A DNA stretch of 64,000 nucleotides, from positions 124,001-188,000 of the forward strand of contig JALIZF010001912.1 of the NCBI GenBank assembly GCA_029948255.1. Direction: 5' to 3'. This DNA is from Telmatactis stephensoni. Its lineage: Eukaryota > Cnidaria > Anthozoa > Actiniaria > Isophelliidae. The translations under genes were made by a program, and so were the position numbers. Positions 1-10,193 of the stretch are shown here, piece after piece. Positions within the stretch are counted from its first letter, which is position 1. Every line of letters starts with the position of its first letter. Under the pieces are notes generated by a model that worked only from the letters and a program-made list of their open reading frames with translations, made no database searches and was not told the DNA's origin.

Positions 1-660
1 AAACTTGAACTTGAACTTTTGATTGAACTTGAACTGGCGTAAGCTTTTTGTTGTCCCTGCCTTCAAACGAAGGAAAGCCGGCTTAACACATCGGAAATAA
101 GAAACTGCCACACAACACAATATCAAAATAGCCGCAGAACGAGGTTATTTTGGTAAGGAGAAGGGTAATATTATGAACGTTAATTTACTGTCAAATAAAT
201 AAGAAACATTAATTTTAAGATTAAATAACAAAACTTTGTCGTTCTTGCAGATGCGAAGAAATAAAAATACGTCGAAATCGTAGTGTTGATATACTTTTCT
301 TCTTCTTAAAGAATAGGCCGTTGGTACGATGCGACAAAATCGGGTTTCATTTACAAAGATTCAGATGCAAAAGAGAACATACTGATATCAACAATAATTG
401 TTATTGTTGCTAATAAAAGATAGGATTTAGAAAGGAATTATGTGCATGAATGCATAGGAAGCTTTGTACGCGATAACATATCCTTTAATTGAATTCTCTT
501 TGAAGCTGAGGGATTTTATCTCTCAAAAATGGTACGTAAATAGTCACAGAAGCCAACGCGCGAAAGACGTGACTTTAGAATTTTAAAGTATAGAAGAGAT
601 ATACAAGGCTTAATTCTAACCACTTAAAAGTATTTGTGAGGTTTAACTATATGCACGGAG
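1..660. other. AT-rich stretch without a recognisable gene
   Basis: I see no long reading frame, RNA gene or clear inverted repeat here. The first bases hold a short degenerate run of 'aacttg' units at the window edge. Confidence 0.5.
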
Positions 661-805
661 TAGAGTGGTTTTCATAAATCCGTGAAATAAAAACTAGCTA
701 TTAATGTGTAATACTCAAATGAGAACAAAAGAAAACAAAGGAATTAGGGTCTCCTAACGTGTATTAATTTAATAACTATTTCACGGGTTTATGAAAACCA
801 CTCTA
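661..805. mobile_element. 141-bp TA-flanked MITE (mariner-like)
   Basis: A hairpin element occupies 663-803. The left end begins GAGTGGTTTTCATAAATCCG and the right end is its near-perfect reverse complement, over about 28 bp. TA lies on both sides (661-662 and 804-805), as expected for a Tc1/mariner-type insertion. Its length and interior (a 'gaaaacaaagg' core, and CCGTGAAATA inside each end) match the 142-bp element at 20016-20157, so the two look like one family. A 123-codon frame beginning at 791 starts inside this right end and is probably spurious. Confidence 0.75.
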
Positions 806-1790
806 CTTTTAATTTTCACGCCATTATCGAGCCTCATTACCACGTATGCAATAATATATGATCACTTGGGAATTAGTGTCCTTTCTTCTCCGTTCTTGCT
901 CATTTGTTTAGTTTTTGTTATTTGCTTTATTTCATTTTATAAGTTTTATGCAAAACTAAAAACGGACTCAACTACTGAAAAACTGAAAAGCTTTAAAGTC
1001 AACATTAATTCATTAGGCATTAAGTATGTTTACGCATTTAGTATTGTTAGTATTGTTTACGCATATATTAATTGTTACCGTTATAATCACGCGTGCAAAC
1101 GTTTTTGTCACACTGAAGAAGGTCCGCGTTTGGGCCGAAACGTCTGTAAACTTATCATCTAAAAACGAAGCTAGAGACAACCAAATAAATTATCATGAGA
1201 TAGATAGCTTATATTTGTTTTTTAAGATATGGTGTAGGTCAAGCAAGAAAATAAAGGAAAGAAATATATTAAGAAGAAAGAAATGGTTGAAATGTAATTA
1301 TTCATTTTGGTTGTATAGTAGGATGTATACACCAAATGTACATGAATGTATATTGATATACAAACTATGAGGTGTAGATACCCTCTTAAAAATACATTAG
1401 AAATATATAGAGAAAATATATATCACATCTTATGAAAATGTGTAATTTTTTTTGTTTTTATGTTCGATGTATACACGAAATATGTACAAACAACGTTGGT
1501 TCTTTATATGATGTATACAATGTAACCCTAAATGTATATCAAATTGTGATAAGGGCATCTTGGATTGTTTCTCTCTGTTGTAACTGCCTTACATACGGAA
1601 ATGAAGCTATTAGATAACAGCTGCTCCTTGTGGTTTCAAAATGCTAATGGCCTGCAATTTCACTTCAGTAGTCAATCTTAATCCGCGATCAGTTGTCAAT
1701 GGCTGCTTTGTTTTGAAGCAAAAACATGCCCATCAATGTAAACTCATAGTAAATGTGATGCTCGGAGGCCTATCGTATATAAGGCCAGTT
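806..1790. other. AT-rich intergenic stretch
   Basis: Several short overlapping open frames occur (for example from 1026 and 1432), but they are AT-driven and have no recognisable domain. 'gtatacac' and 'tgtacat' words recur loosely between 1320 and 1540. I see no gene that can be supported. Confidence 0.4.
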
Positions 1791-1884
1791 ACGGCAAAGT
1801 TTTGAAATTTTTGTTTGTTAATCCAATTCTCAATCCAACATTGTAGTTTACAATGTCATTATTAGTTATGTTGCTTTTATTTTT

Positions 1885-2151
1885 TCCACCGCTATTATGG
1901 TACAGCGGAAGTTTCTCATTTCATCTGTGAAAAGCCAGCGGAAGACATTAAATAATGATAACTTCCATTTCTCGATGCAACGTCAACATCTACGTTTGTT
2001 TTTACATGATTTTGTCTGTATTCGATATTGAAACAAGCTACTGAAAAGACACAGAACGATCTACGACGTGATCTGATCCGAAAAAACACAGATTGAACGA
2101 TTTACGACACATCCAAATACCATACCGTATTCTTTATTATTCGAGTGAAAT
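1885..2151 (+). promoter_or_regulatory. Conserved 5' flank of the GPCR genes
   Basis: This upstream block is shared with the flanks at about 15650-15898 and 22388-22636. Common words include 'ccaccgct/gactgctgtt..tg', 'ggaagtttct', 'gccagcgg', 'gtcaacrtctacgtttg' and 'cgatattgaaacaagc'. A split copy lies at about 3590-3720 plus 5795-5880. The block probably contains promoter or 5' UTR sequence of the receptor genes. In the 15.6 and 22.4 kb copies a 'tttcag' resembles a splice acceptor, so a non-coding 5' exon is possible. Which part is transcribed cannot be read from the sequence. Confidence 0.45.
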
Positions 2152-3108
2152 ATGGAAAGAGCACTTCACAACTCATCGGAAGAACATGGATGTACCTTTG
2201 ATGTAGATGAAGTTATTATTGAGGATTTACAGGGATATTTTGTGACAGAATTAGTATTGTTTTCACTTTCAGTTTCACCAACTGTTCTACTAAACGCACT
2301 AGTTTTGGTTGGTATATACAAGACTCCATCACTACATTGCCCGTCCAATATTCTTCTTTGTGGCTTAGCTCTCACTGATCTTGGAACAGGCGCTGTGGCA
2401 ATGCCAGTTGTCATACTTGATTATGTTGCCCATGTAGCAAATCTTCCGGCATTATGGTGTTCTGTGAGGTTTACGATGCAAATAACAGTTGGACCTTTTG
2501 CGTACATTTCGCTATTAACAATGACTTTGGTAAGCGTCGATAGAATGTTGGCTATGCAATTCCACATGCGTTATTCCTCAATTGTTAGTAATCGTAGATA
2601 TGTAGCAGCTCTGGCAATCTTCTGGATTACTGGCTTTCCTGAATCTATATCTTTTTTCTGGTATCCTAACTTAATAGTTTGGTTAGTTGCACTAATACTG
2701 ATATCGTGCTTGACAATATGTACTGTTAACAACGCTATTATTTTCCGAATTCTGCGTCGTCATCGAATGGACATTCAACGCCAACAGCAGCATGTGCAAA
2801 GAAACCACAACACTGACAATATCATGGCTGAGAGAAGAAAAACGTCCAAGACCATGCTTTGGATATATATTTTGTTTCTCCTGTGCTATGTGCCATGTCT
2901 GGGAACAGTAATCATTCGATATTTCATACCCAATATCACCAAAACACCATATGTAGTGTATGACGTTACCTTTAAAATGGTTTACCTCAATTCCTTACTG
3001 AATCCTATTTTTTATTCCGTAAAGATGCGTCCCATACGAAAAGCAATGATCAGCCTGATTCCTGAGAATATACGTTCTCTTTTCCATCTGAGCATTCCTC
3101 AATTATGA
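2152..3108 (+). CDS. Class A (rhodopsin-like) GPCR, intronless, array member 1
   Basis: This 318-residue seven-helix receptor is predicted to sit in the plasma membrane and signal through G proteins; the ligand is unknown. Visible landmarks are N48 in TM1 (LLNAL), D76 in TM2 (LALTD), C103 at the top of TM3, DRM at 130-132 in place of DRY, CYVP at 245-248 in TM6 and NPIFY at 284-288 in TM7. The N-terminus has a glycosylation site (NSS, residue 7). The loop between TM4 and TM5 is very short and lacks the cysteine that usually pairs with the TM3 cysteine. The third inner loop is short and Gln-rich (about residues 207-228). The ATG at 2152 is the first in frame and aligns with the starts of the sister genes. 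It is intact, with a single exon. The family is certain; the exact subfamily (amine-, melanocortin- or adenosine-like) is not resolvable by eye. Confidence 0.95.
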   Translation: MERALHNSSEEHGCTFDVDEVIIEDLQGYFVTELVLFSLSVSPTVLLNALVLVGIYKTPSLHCPSNILLCGLALTDLGTGAVAMPVVILDYVAHVANLPALWCSVRFTMQITVGPFAYISLLTMTLVSVDRMLAMQFHMRYSSIVSNRRYVAALAIFWITGFPESISFFWYPNLIVWLVALILISCLTICTVNNAIIFRILRRHRMDIQRQQQHVQRNHNTDNIMAERRKTSKTMLWIYILFLLCYVPCLGTVIIRYFIPNITKTPYVVYDVTFKMVYLNSLLNPIFYSVKMRPIRKAMISLIPENIRSLFHLSIPQL

Positions 3109-3735
3109 TATTTGTATTTACTTGTCTTATTACTTGATCAATACTCGTGAATAGCTGACAAAATGGTTCTCCCAACCTCCCTCTATCTCTTGGCAGAGAT
3201 TATCTCAAAGCCATTGCGTTGTCAAGGTCTGCCAAACTATCAGTTCCTGAGCGACCCCGAGATTGCATGAAAATGACTGTTCAGAATGTTACTAAAATAT
3301 AGCAATGCATATATCCAAAACTCATTTTTATGAAATTTTATGGTATGACCCCCATCAGCTGTGCGAATCTAGCTGACTTCTTATGGTCAAAGTTTGTTGG
3401 CAGTCAGTACCGACAAAGACTTTATATAAAACCTGATCAGTATGTATATGTGTGAGGAACAATTCAACATATACATGACAGTCAACAATTGCGATTCTGG
3501 AAGCCTATAGAGGCTACAGGAGCGCCAAAGTTTGGAAATTAAATTTTGCTTATCAAAGTTTAAATTCAATATCTTAGTTCCCAATGTCATAGGTATAATT
3601 ATTGTTTCATTTCCTCCACCGCTGTTATGATTGAGTAAACATTTCTGATTTAATTAATAGAGCAAAAGCAAGCGGTAGACAAAAAGAAATGATAATAAAG
3701 ATAATCAATTATATACTGAATATCTTATTAAAACC
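3109..3735. other. 3' flank of member 1 and start of a decayed array unit
   Basis: From about 3520 the sequence resembles the region 1790-1960 upstream of member 1 ('caaagttt', 'tcaatgtcat', 'tttcctccaccgctgttatg'). A second array unit therefore begins here and is then broken by the LINE. Confidence 0.45.
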
Positions 3736-5790
3736 TGACTTAATCTCATAACGTAGAGACAATATATAACAATGCTAAAAAATCAAGCAATGAAAGTGAT
3801 TGGGCAAAATATAGAGTAGCCAAAAAAAAGCTGAGACAAGAAATCACCAAAGCAAGAAATGAATATGTATCAGGCTTTTTAACCGAGTCTATACAGGAAA
3901 ACCCTAAATCATTCTGGTCGTACATAAAGAAAACTAAATCCAGTGATCAAGTTGGTATTCCAGACCTAAATATCAATGGAAAGCTGACAAGCGATCCCCA
4001 TCTCAAAGCCAAAGCACTAAATGATCATTTCTCTAGTGTATTTACTAAGGAGGATACCACCTCAATCCCTGTCCTCCCAACATCTAATACTACTACGAAA
4101 ATAAGCCCTATCATTGTCACCTGTAAAGGCGTAGAAAAACAACTTCAAAATCTTAAGTGTGATAAGGCCAATGGCCCAGATGGTATACCTCCATGGATCT
4201 TAAAATTGTTGTCTTCAGAGTTATCTCCAATATTAGCTGACATATTCCAAGCATCCTTAGATCAAGGTGAATTACCATCCAAATGGAAAGAAGCTAATAT
4301 CCATGGGGTATTCAAAAAAGGAAAGAAAGATGAGTGCAAGAACTACAGACCTATTTCACTTACTTGCATCGCATGTAAAGTCTTGGAACATATTGTACAT
4401 AGTCATGTCATGAAATTCCTTGAAGCCAACAACATTCTGGTTGATAACCAACATGGCTTCCGACAAAAACGATCTACAGTCACACAACTGCTGTCCACCA
4501 TTCATGAAATATCGTCATCATTAAATCAAAGGAAATCATCACACTTGGCGATCCTGGACTTTACCAAAGCCTTTGATAAAGTCCCCCATGAAAGACTTCT
4601 ATCTAAGTTGCTCTATTATGGCATTGATGGCAATTTAAACATCTGGTTCAGAAACTTTCTAACACTCAGAGTTCAACAAACAGTATGTGATGGAATTTCA
4701 TCTCCTACTCAATTGGTCACCTCTGGCGTCCCTCAGGGGACAGTACTGGGCCCCTTGCTTTTTCTCCTATATATTAATGACCTGACTGATAACCTTGAAT
4801 GCTCAGCCAGATTATTTGCTTGATGACTGTCTATTATACATTCCTATAACAACCCACAGATGACATGAATAAATTGCAGTCAGATCTATATAAACTTGAG
4901 CAGTGGCAGAATACCTGGCAAATGGAATTTAATCCAACCAAGTGCTTCATTATGTGCATATCCTTGAAGAAAGATCCACCTCACAGAACTTATATGTTCT
5001 GTAACACTGCTTTACCCTACGTTGACACACACCCATATTTAGGTGTAAACCTAGATATGAAGTTGAGATGGAACCACCACATTCATGAAATTTCCTCCAA
5101 GGCAACTAAAATCTTAAATTTAATCAAACGTAACTTTTGGTTCTGTCCAAAGGCCACCAAGGACATACTATATAAGTCTCTTGTCAGACCAAAACTTGAA
5201 TATTGCTTCAGAAGTCTGGGACCCACATTTCCAATGTGATGTGAAAAAAATTAGAAAATGTACAGAGAGCAGCAGCACTGTTTCTGTAAAAGGGACTATA
5301 GTTACAAATCCAGTGTTACCTCTATGTTAAAAGATCTGGAATGGGAACCACTTGCTCTTCGCAGAAAAAAATCAAGATTAATGACAATGTATAAAATTAC
5401 CAATGACATTATTTCTTTAGATAAATCTAAATATATGATTCCGCCTACAGAAACCGTACACGCAGGTCACATAATTTCAAATATTTCCTTGAACAAACCA
5501 ACGATGTATTTAAATTTTCGTACTTTCCAAGGACAATAAGAGAATGGAACAATTTACCTACTGACATTGTGTCTTCTACTAGTGTAGATGTATTCAAGAA
5601 AAAAATAAGCCTTTTCTTGAGGGAAGATTAAATTTTTTTTTATTTATTATCACTCAATATGATTTTTAATATATATATATTTTTATTCAAATTTGTTAAT
5701 TTATTTATTATTATTATTTTAATTTATAGTTAGCGTGATAACTGTAATTATAGTTTTTGCTAACTCAATAAATGTAGATGTAGATGTAGA
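3736..5790 (+). mobile_element. 5'-truncated, frameshifted LINE (CR1/L2/Jockey-like) with (TAGATG)n tail
   Basis: The stretch encodes the linker and reverse-transcriptase domain of a non-LTR retrotransposon. The frame from about 3772 to 4823 is open and contains NGPDGIP, YRPISL, the catalytic-A region FTKAFDKVPHERLL and GVPQGTVLGPLLF. At the catalytic FADD motif (about 4815) an extra T shifts the frame and creates stops. The downstream parts (4865-5239, then 5258-5539, then to 5630) give the thumb and C-terminal region in different frames, ending in a WNNLP motif and KKKIS. No endonuclease domain is visible, so the copy is 5' truncated. The 3' end runs into AT-rich UTR and a 'tgtagatgtagatgtagatg' tail, typical of this LINE group. 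The element is dead. The exact 5' edge is uncertain by about 40 bp. Confidence 0.85.
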
Positions 5791-5960
5791 TGACAACACC
5801 TACGTTTGGTTTGTCTTTTCTTGATTCTGCAGTCGATATTGAAACTGCCACAGCCGCTCTGAAACTCACAAAACGCTTGTACAAAAACTTCCAGGACTAT
5901 GCTTTGAGTATATTTTCTGTTTCTTCTTTGCTATGCACCATTTCTTGGAGAATATAGAAC
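5791..5960 (+). pseudogene. GPCR relic: 5' flank fused to a TM6 scrap
   Basis: After the LINE tail, 'acacctacgtttgg' and 'cagtcgatattgaaact' match the conserved GPCR 5' flank. At 5884-5955 the sequence then jumps to the TM6 coding region ('aaaacttccaggactatgct', then a Cys-Tyr-Ala-Pro equivalent). Nearly the whole receptor between the flank and TM6 is deleted. This is the remnant of an array member. Confidence 0.7.
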
Positions 5961-5984
5961 TCAGGGTCTTTTTCTTAGTGAGAA

Positions 5985-6115
5985 AAGAAAATGTTGGTGT
6001 CGTCGGCAAACATTCTAAAATTGAATTTAGAAGAAATGTTAGGAAAGTCGTTGGTATACAAAAGGAAAAGCAAAGGACCTATAGGGTGCTGCCTTGTGGA
6101 ACTCAGCACTGAATA
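5985..6115 (-). mobile_element. Minus-strand LINE reverse-transcriptase fragment
   Basis: The reverse complement translates in one frame to IGPLLFLLYTNDF followed by a spacer and MFADDTNIF. These are catalytic motifs B and C of a non-LTR reverse transcriptase. The Asp pair is intact in this scrap, unlike in the plus-strand LINE just upstream. It is about 130 bp, with no other LINE domain beside it. Confidence 0.7.
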
Positions 6116-6628
6116 TGTTTGAGGTCGTTATTGATTTCATGATTAATTAAAATTACATAGTCGTTATTATCACTAACATAGAGTTGATATAGGATTATTT
6201 ACGAGACTTTTTTTTTCATTTCTTGAAGAGAGAAATGATTGAGAGACAGTATAAGTCCCTGGGGAATGAGGATGTTCGGTGCGGTCGGGAGGGGAATTTA
6301 TCGTCTGAGAAAATGACACACATTAATACATATTTTGTTTTACGACATTACAGCAATAAATTACTGTGACCTATACGTGTGATTTTCTTTCTGCAAAAAA
6401 TAATTTTATTGTGATTCAATGTGTTTTATTCCGATATATTTGTTTTGGACATTTGAAGCTTTATAGCCTATAAAGTTATCTTATGGCCGTTCGTATGATC
6501 TACCAAATGGGCAGGTTGATAGATGACAACCAGTGACAGATTGCTAACGTCGAGTTCCAGCTGCAATTCATTGTGGCCATGGGGGAATGCACACAGGGCA
6601 GAAGTCGATCAAATAAGACGTTCTAACA

Positions 6629-6675
<47 letters not shown>

Positions 6676-7149
6676 AAAGTTTGTATAATTTTAAAACCAC
6701 AATTCTTGGCCACCCATTGTGCAATAAAAGAAGTTAGTTTTGTATATTAAACTAAGATATAACTTCACCAAAATTAACAGCTACATTGAGTACTTTTTAA
6801 TAAACTCTTCTTTGAATGGTGCCGACGTTTCAATTATTCTCTCATGTCTTATTAAACTCGGCATGCTATTTGACTGACAAAAAGACACTGACACTGAGAT
6901 AGGATTATTTATCACTTTATCCCTATATTATGCTTACTATATTTATTGTCGATGAAAACTTGCTTCTACCACCGACATCGTCAGTATCTTTCTCCTGTTA
7001 TTGCTCCTGACGTCGACTGTGGAACTCGCAAGAAGATAGATCGAAACAAAGACCATAAACGGACACAGGCCGGCAGTGTACACTAGCATTACATATTAAG
7101 CCCTAGAACAAGCACACTGAAGAAATTAAAGAACGTTTTGCACTGGAAC
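6116..7149 (+). repeat. GPCR spacer, copy 1 of a duplicated block
   Basis: This spacer is paralogous to about 9225-10193. Shared tracts include 'ggtcgggagg', 'gatgacaac.agtgacaraytg', 'cacacagggcagaa', 'ctcatgtcttattaaac' and 'agatcgaaacaaagac'. The last 140 bp, directly upstream of the receptor ATG, are also conserved between the two copies ('ctagaacaagcacac') and may hold the promoter or 5' UTR. The flank type differs from that of members 2152, 15899 and 22637, which splits the array into two subgroups. Confidence 0.6.
6630..6675 (+). repeat. (TTG)n microsatellite
   Basis: About 15 perfect GTT/TTG units. The frame through it encodes poly-Cys and is not a gene. Confidence 0.95.
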
Positions 7150-8124
7150 ATGGAGGGAACTCTTCATGAAAATTCATCATTCCCAAGATCAAGAGGAGGG
7201 TGTGTGATTTACGGAATTGATGAATTAGCAATGAAAGATCTAGATTTGTATGACTTTTTTGTAACAGGATCAGTATTAGTATCACTCCTAATTCCACCAA
7301 CTGTCCTACTAAACGCCCTTGTTCTGGTTGGTATATGCAAGACTCCATCACTACATTGCCCGTCCAATATTCTTCTTTGTGGTTTGGCCCTCACTGATCT
7401 TGGAGTAGGCGCTGTGGCAATGCCAGTAGTCATTCTTGCTTATATTGTCCAACTAGCAAATCTTCCTACATTATGGTGCTCTGTGAGGTTTGCGATGCAA
7501 ATAACAATTTTTTCTTTTTCGGGCATTTCACTTTTAACAATGACTTTGGTAAGCGTCGATAGAATGTTGGCTATGCAATTCCACATGCGTTACTCGTCAA
7601 TTGCAAGTAATTGTAGATATGTGACAGCTCTGGTAGTCTTCTGCATCACGGCCTTTATCATATCTATGTTCACTACCTGGTATCCTTTTACAGTTTGGTT
7701 GGTAGCATCTATAATTATATTATGCTTCACAATATGTTCCATTAACAACGCTATTATTTTTCGAATTCTGCGTCGTCATCGAGTGGACATTCAACGCCAA
7801 CAGCAGCAGGTGCAGATAAACCAGAACACTGACAATGTCATGGCTCAGAGAAGAAGAACTTCCAGCACTATGCTTTGGGTATATCTTTTGTTTTTCCTCT
7901 GCTATACACCGTGTCTGGGAACAATAATCCTTGTATACGTCCTACGAAATACCACTAAGACATTGTTTGTAGTATATGAAGTTTTTTTTCAAATGATGTA
8001 CCTCAATTCCTTACTGAACCCAATTGTTTATTCCGTAAAGATACGTCCCATAAGAAGAGCAATGGTCAGCCTGATCCCTGAAAATATACGTTCTCTTCTG
8101 TATCTGAGCATTCCCCAATTATAA
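7150..8124 (+). CDS. Class A GPCR, intronless, array member 2
   Basis: An intact 324-residue receptor of the same family. The frame is open from 7138, but only through a TTG; the first ATG is 7150 (MEGTLHEN), which matches the start of the interrupted paralogue at 10194. It keeps the TM2 LALTD, the TM3 cysteine in LWCSVRF, DRM at the end of TM3, CYTP in TM6 and NPIVY in TM7. The TM4-TM5 loop is minimal and has no cysteine. The C-terminal tail is short and ends LSIPQL like member 1. The spacer on its 5' side is duplicated upstream of the 10194 copy, so the two arose by local segment duplication. Function is inferred as plasma-membrane ligand sensing; the ligand is unknown. Confidence 0.95.
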   Translation: MEGTLHENSSFPRSRGGCVIYGIDELAMKDLDLYDFFVTGSVLVSLLIPPTVLLNALVLVGICKTPSLHCPSNILLCGLALTDLGVGAVAMPVVILAYIVQLANLPTLWCSVRFAMQITIFSFSGISLLTMTLVSVDRMLAMQFHMRYSSIASNCRYVTALVVFCITAFIISMFTTWYPFTVWLVASIIILCFTICSINNAIIFRILRRHRVDIQRQQQQVQINQNTDNVMAQRRRTSSTMLWVYLLFFLCYTPCLGTIILVYVLRNTTKTLFVVYEVFFQMMYLNSLLNPIVYSVKIRPIRRAMVSLIPENIRSLLYLSIPQL

Positions 8125-8164
8125 TATTAGTATTTAGTTGTATTACTTGATCAACGCAAAAAAT

Positions 8165-9199
8165 AGATGCACCTCTGAAACAGATGAATTTATATACAAG
8201 GATTTTCCGTCACAGGATCAGTGCTGTTATCACTTTTAATTTCACCAACTGTTCTACAAAACTCTTTAGTTCTCAGATTGGTATATGCAAGACTTCATCG
8301 CTATACATTACCTGTAAAATGTTCTTCTTTGTGGTATGAATGTCACTGAGATCCGAGTAGACGCAGCTGGGTGATACCAGTACTGTTTCCTTTCTAGCTT
8401 ACCCACGCAGCAAATATTCCAGGATTGGTGTGCAATTATATCATAGACTTAATGAACAAAGGGCCTTGCGCGCGCAATGGCGAAGTTACTAAAAATAGCC
8501 TTAGTCGCCGCGAACATCGCACAGACATCAATACTGAGTTTCGCTCTCTTAGTATTATGGTCTCTTGAAAGTATTGATTCCACCTTGTGTGGGTGCTTCG
8601 TTTTTAACATGACTTTGGTGAGTTTCGATAAAATGTTCGCTAGTTGCAATTATATTCCACATTCGTTAAATCTACTCCTCAATGGTATCAATTTTAGATA
8701 TTTGGCAGCGCTGATAGGTAGTATTCTGGATCTTAATCCAGAGTCAAACTTTTTTGGTTCCCTAACGTGGCATATTGGCTTGGCTTGTCCACTTTACTAT
8801 TATGCTTGACAATATGTTTCATTAACCACGTTATTGTTTTCCAAACAATACTGCGTTGTCAACAAGTGGACATTTAACGTCAATGGCAGCAGGTGCCATG
8901 ATGAACCAGAACTGTCACGACTCAGAGAAGAAAAACTTCTAGGACTATGTTTTGGGTATATTGGATGTTTCTTCTCTGCTATTTACCATTTCTAGGAAGA
9001 TTGATCCGGATTTCTTACAAAAGACCAACACCGCATTGCATTTCTATATAACAATGTACCTCAATTCTTATTCACTTATTTACCCCTACTTTTTATTGCA
9101 TTTGTTAAGATGCGTCCCATAAGCTAGAAAAGCAACTGATATTCAGCCTGATTCCTGAAAACATTCGTTTCCTTTTTTGTTTAAGCGTTCTCCAGTGAA
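8165..9199 (+). pseudogene. Decayed GPCR of the array
   Basis: Nucleotide similarity to the neighbouring receptors runs from the TM1 region (about 8205, 'gtcacaggatcagt') through TM2 (8325, 'ttcttctttgtgg'), TM3 (8611, 'aacatgactttggt'), TM5/ICL3 (8805-8890), TM6 (about 8940-8985) and the C-terminus (9110-9199, 'cctgattcctgaaaacattcg'). There are many frame breaks, and the original start region is missing. About 100 bp of unrelated GC-richer sequence (8455-8570) interrupts TM2-TM3. A 110-codon frame at 8477-8809 lies inside this relic and is not a separate gene. Confidence 0.85.
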
Positions 9200-9224
9200 C
9201 CCATTTTTATTTCATCAGTAAAGT

Positions 9225-10193
9225 CATGTATATATTCCTCATTATCACTAACATAGAGTTGATTCATAGGATTATTTATTTTCTTGAAGCGTGATCCATG
9301 GATACTGAGGATGGTTGGTCGGGAGGTGAAATCATCTTCTGAGTATATAACCCATCACATCTTTTGTTTATCGACATAAGCAGCGATATATTACTGTGAC
9401 TCTTTGCCAATATAATTTTATTGTAGTTGAATGTTTTTTATTCTGATATATTTGTTTGTACATTTGAAGGTTTTTAGTCTATAAAAGTATCTTGTCATCG
9501 TTCGCATGATTTACTTTATTAACAGGTTAATAGATGACAACGAGTGACAAACTGTTAACGTCGTGCTCCACCAACTCATTGCGGCGACCGCCTTCATTGG
9601 GAGACCTTCACACAGGGCAGAATTCAATCAAATATCATGATTCGATTCTAGGAGTTCTTTTGTAAAGTGTGTATGATTTTCAAACTATCTAACAATTTAT
9701 GTTCATTGTAAATTTGGTCACAGCAATGACAATTGTGAGATCAAATAAAAGGAGTAAGCTTTGTGATTAAAATTGAGAGAACTTCCCCAAAACCAATATT
9801 GTTCAGCTCAGTTCAGCTGCTTCAATGCTTTTTAATAAACTCTAGTTTGAATGGTACTTGCGTTTCAATTGTCTCATGTCTTATTAAACTGGGCATGCTA
9901 GTATTCAGTGACACGGAAACTGATATAGAATTATCTATTAGTTTATCTTTTTAGTATGCTTACTACTGTCAATGAGAGCTACTTGTTTCTAACAACGACA
10001 ACTTTAGTAACTTTCTCTTGTTATTGCTGCTACTGTCGACTGTAGAACTAGCAAAAAATTAGATCGAAACAAAGACGATCAAAGGACAAAGGCAAGAAGT
10101 CTACGACAAAAAACTAATATAAGTCCTAGAACAAGCACACGGAACAGGACGGAAGAAATATACCAAAGTATAACAGCTGCAATTTTTTGCGAC
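9225..10193 (+). repeat. GPCR spacer, copy 2 of a duplicated block
   Basis: Counterpart of 6116-7149, carrying the same ordered landmarks with scattered indels. The (TTG)n tract of copy 1 is absent here. I see no gene in it. Confidence 0.6.

Noticed and set aside
791..1162. 123-codon frame as a membrane protein gene
   Set aside because: Its start lies in the right end of a MITE, the peptide is AT-driven, and no conserved domain or neighbour supports it.
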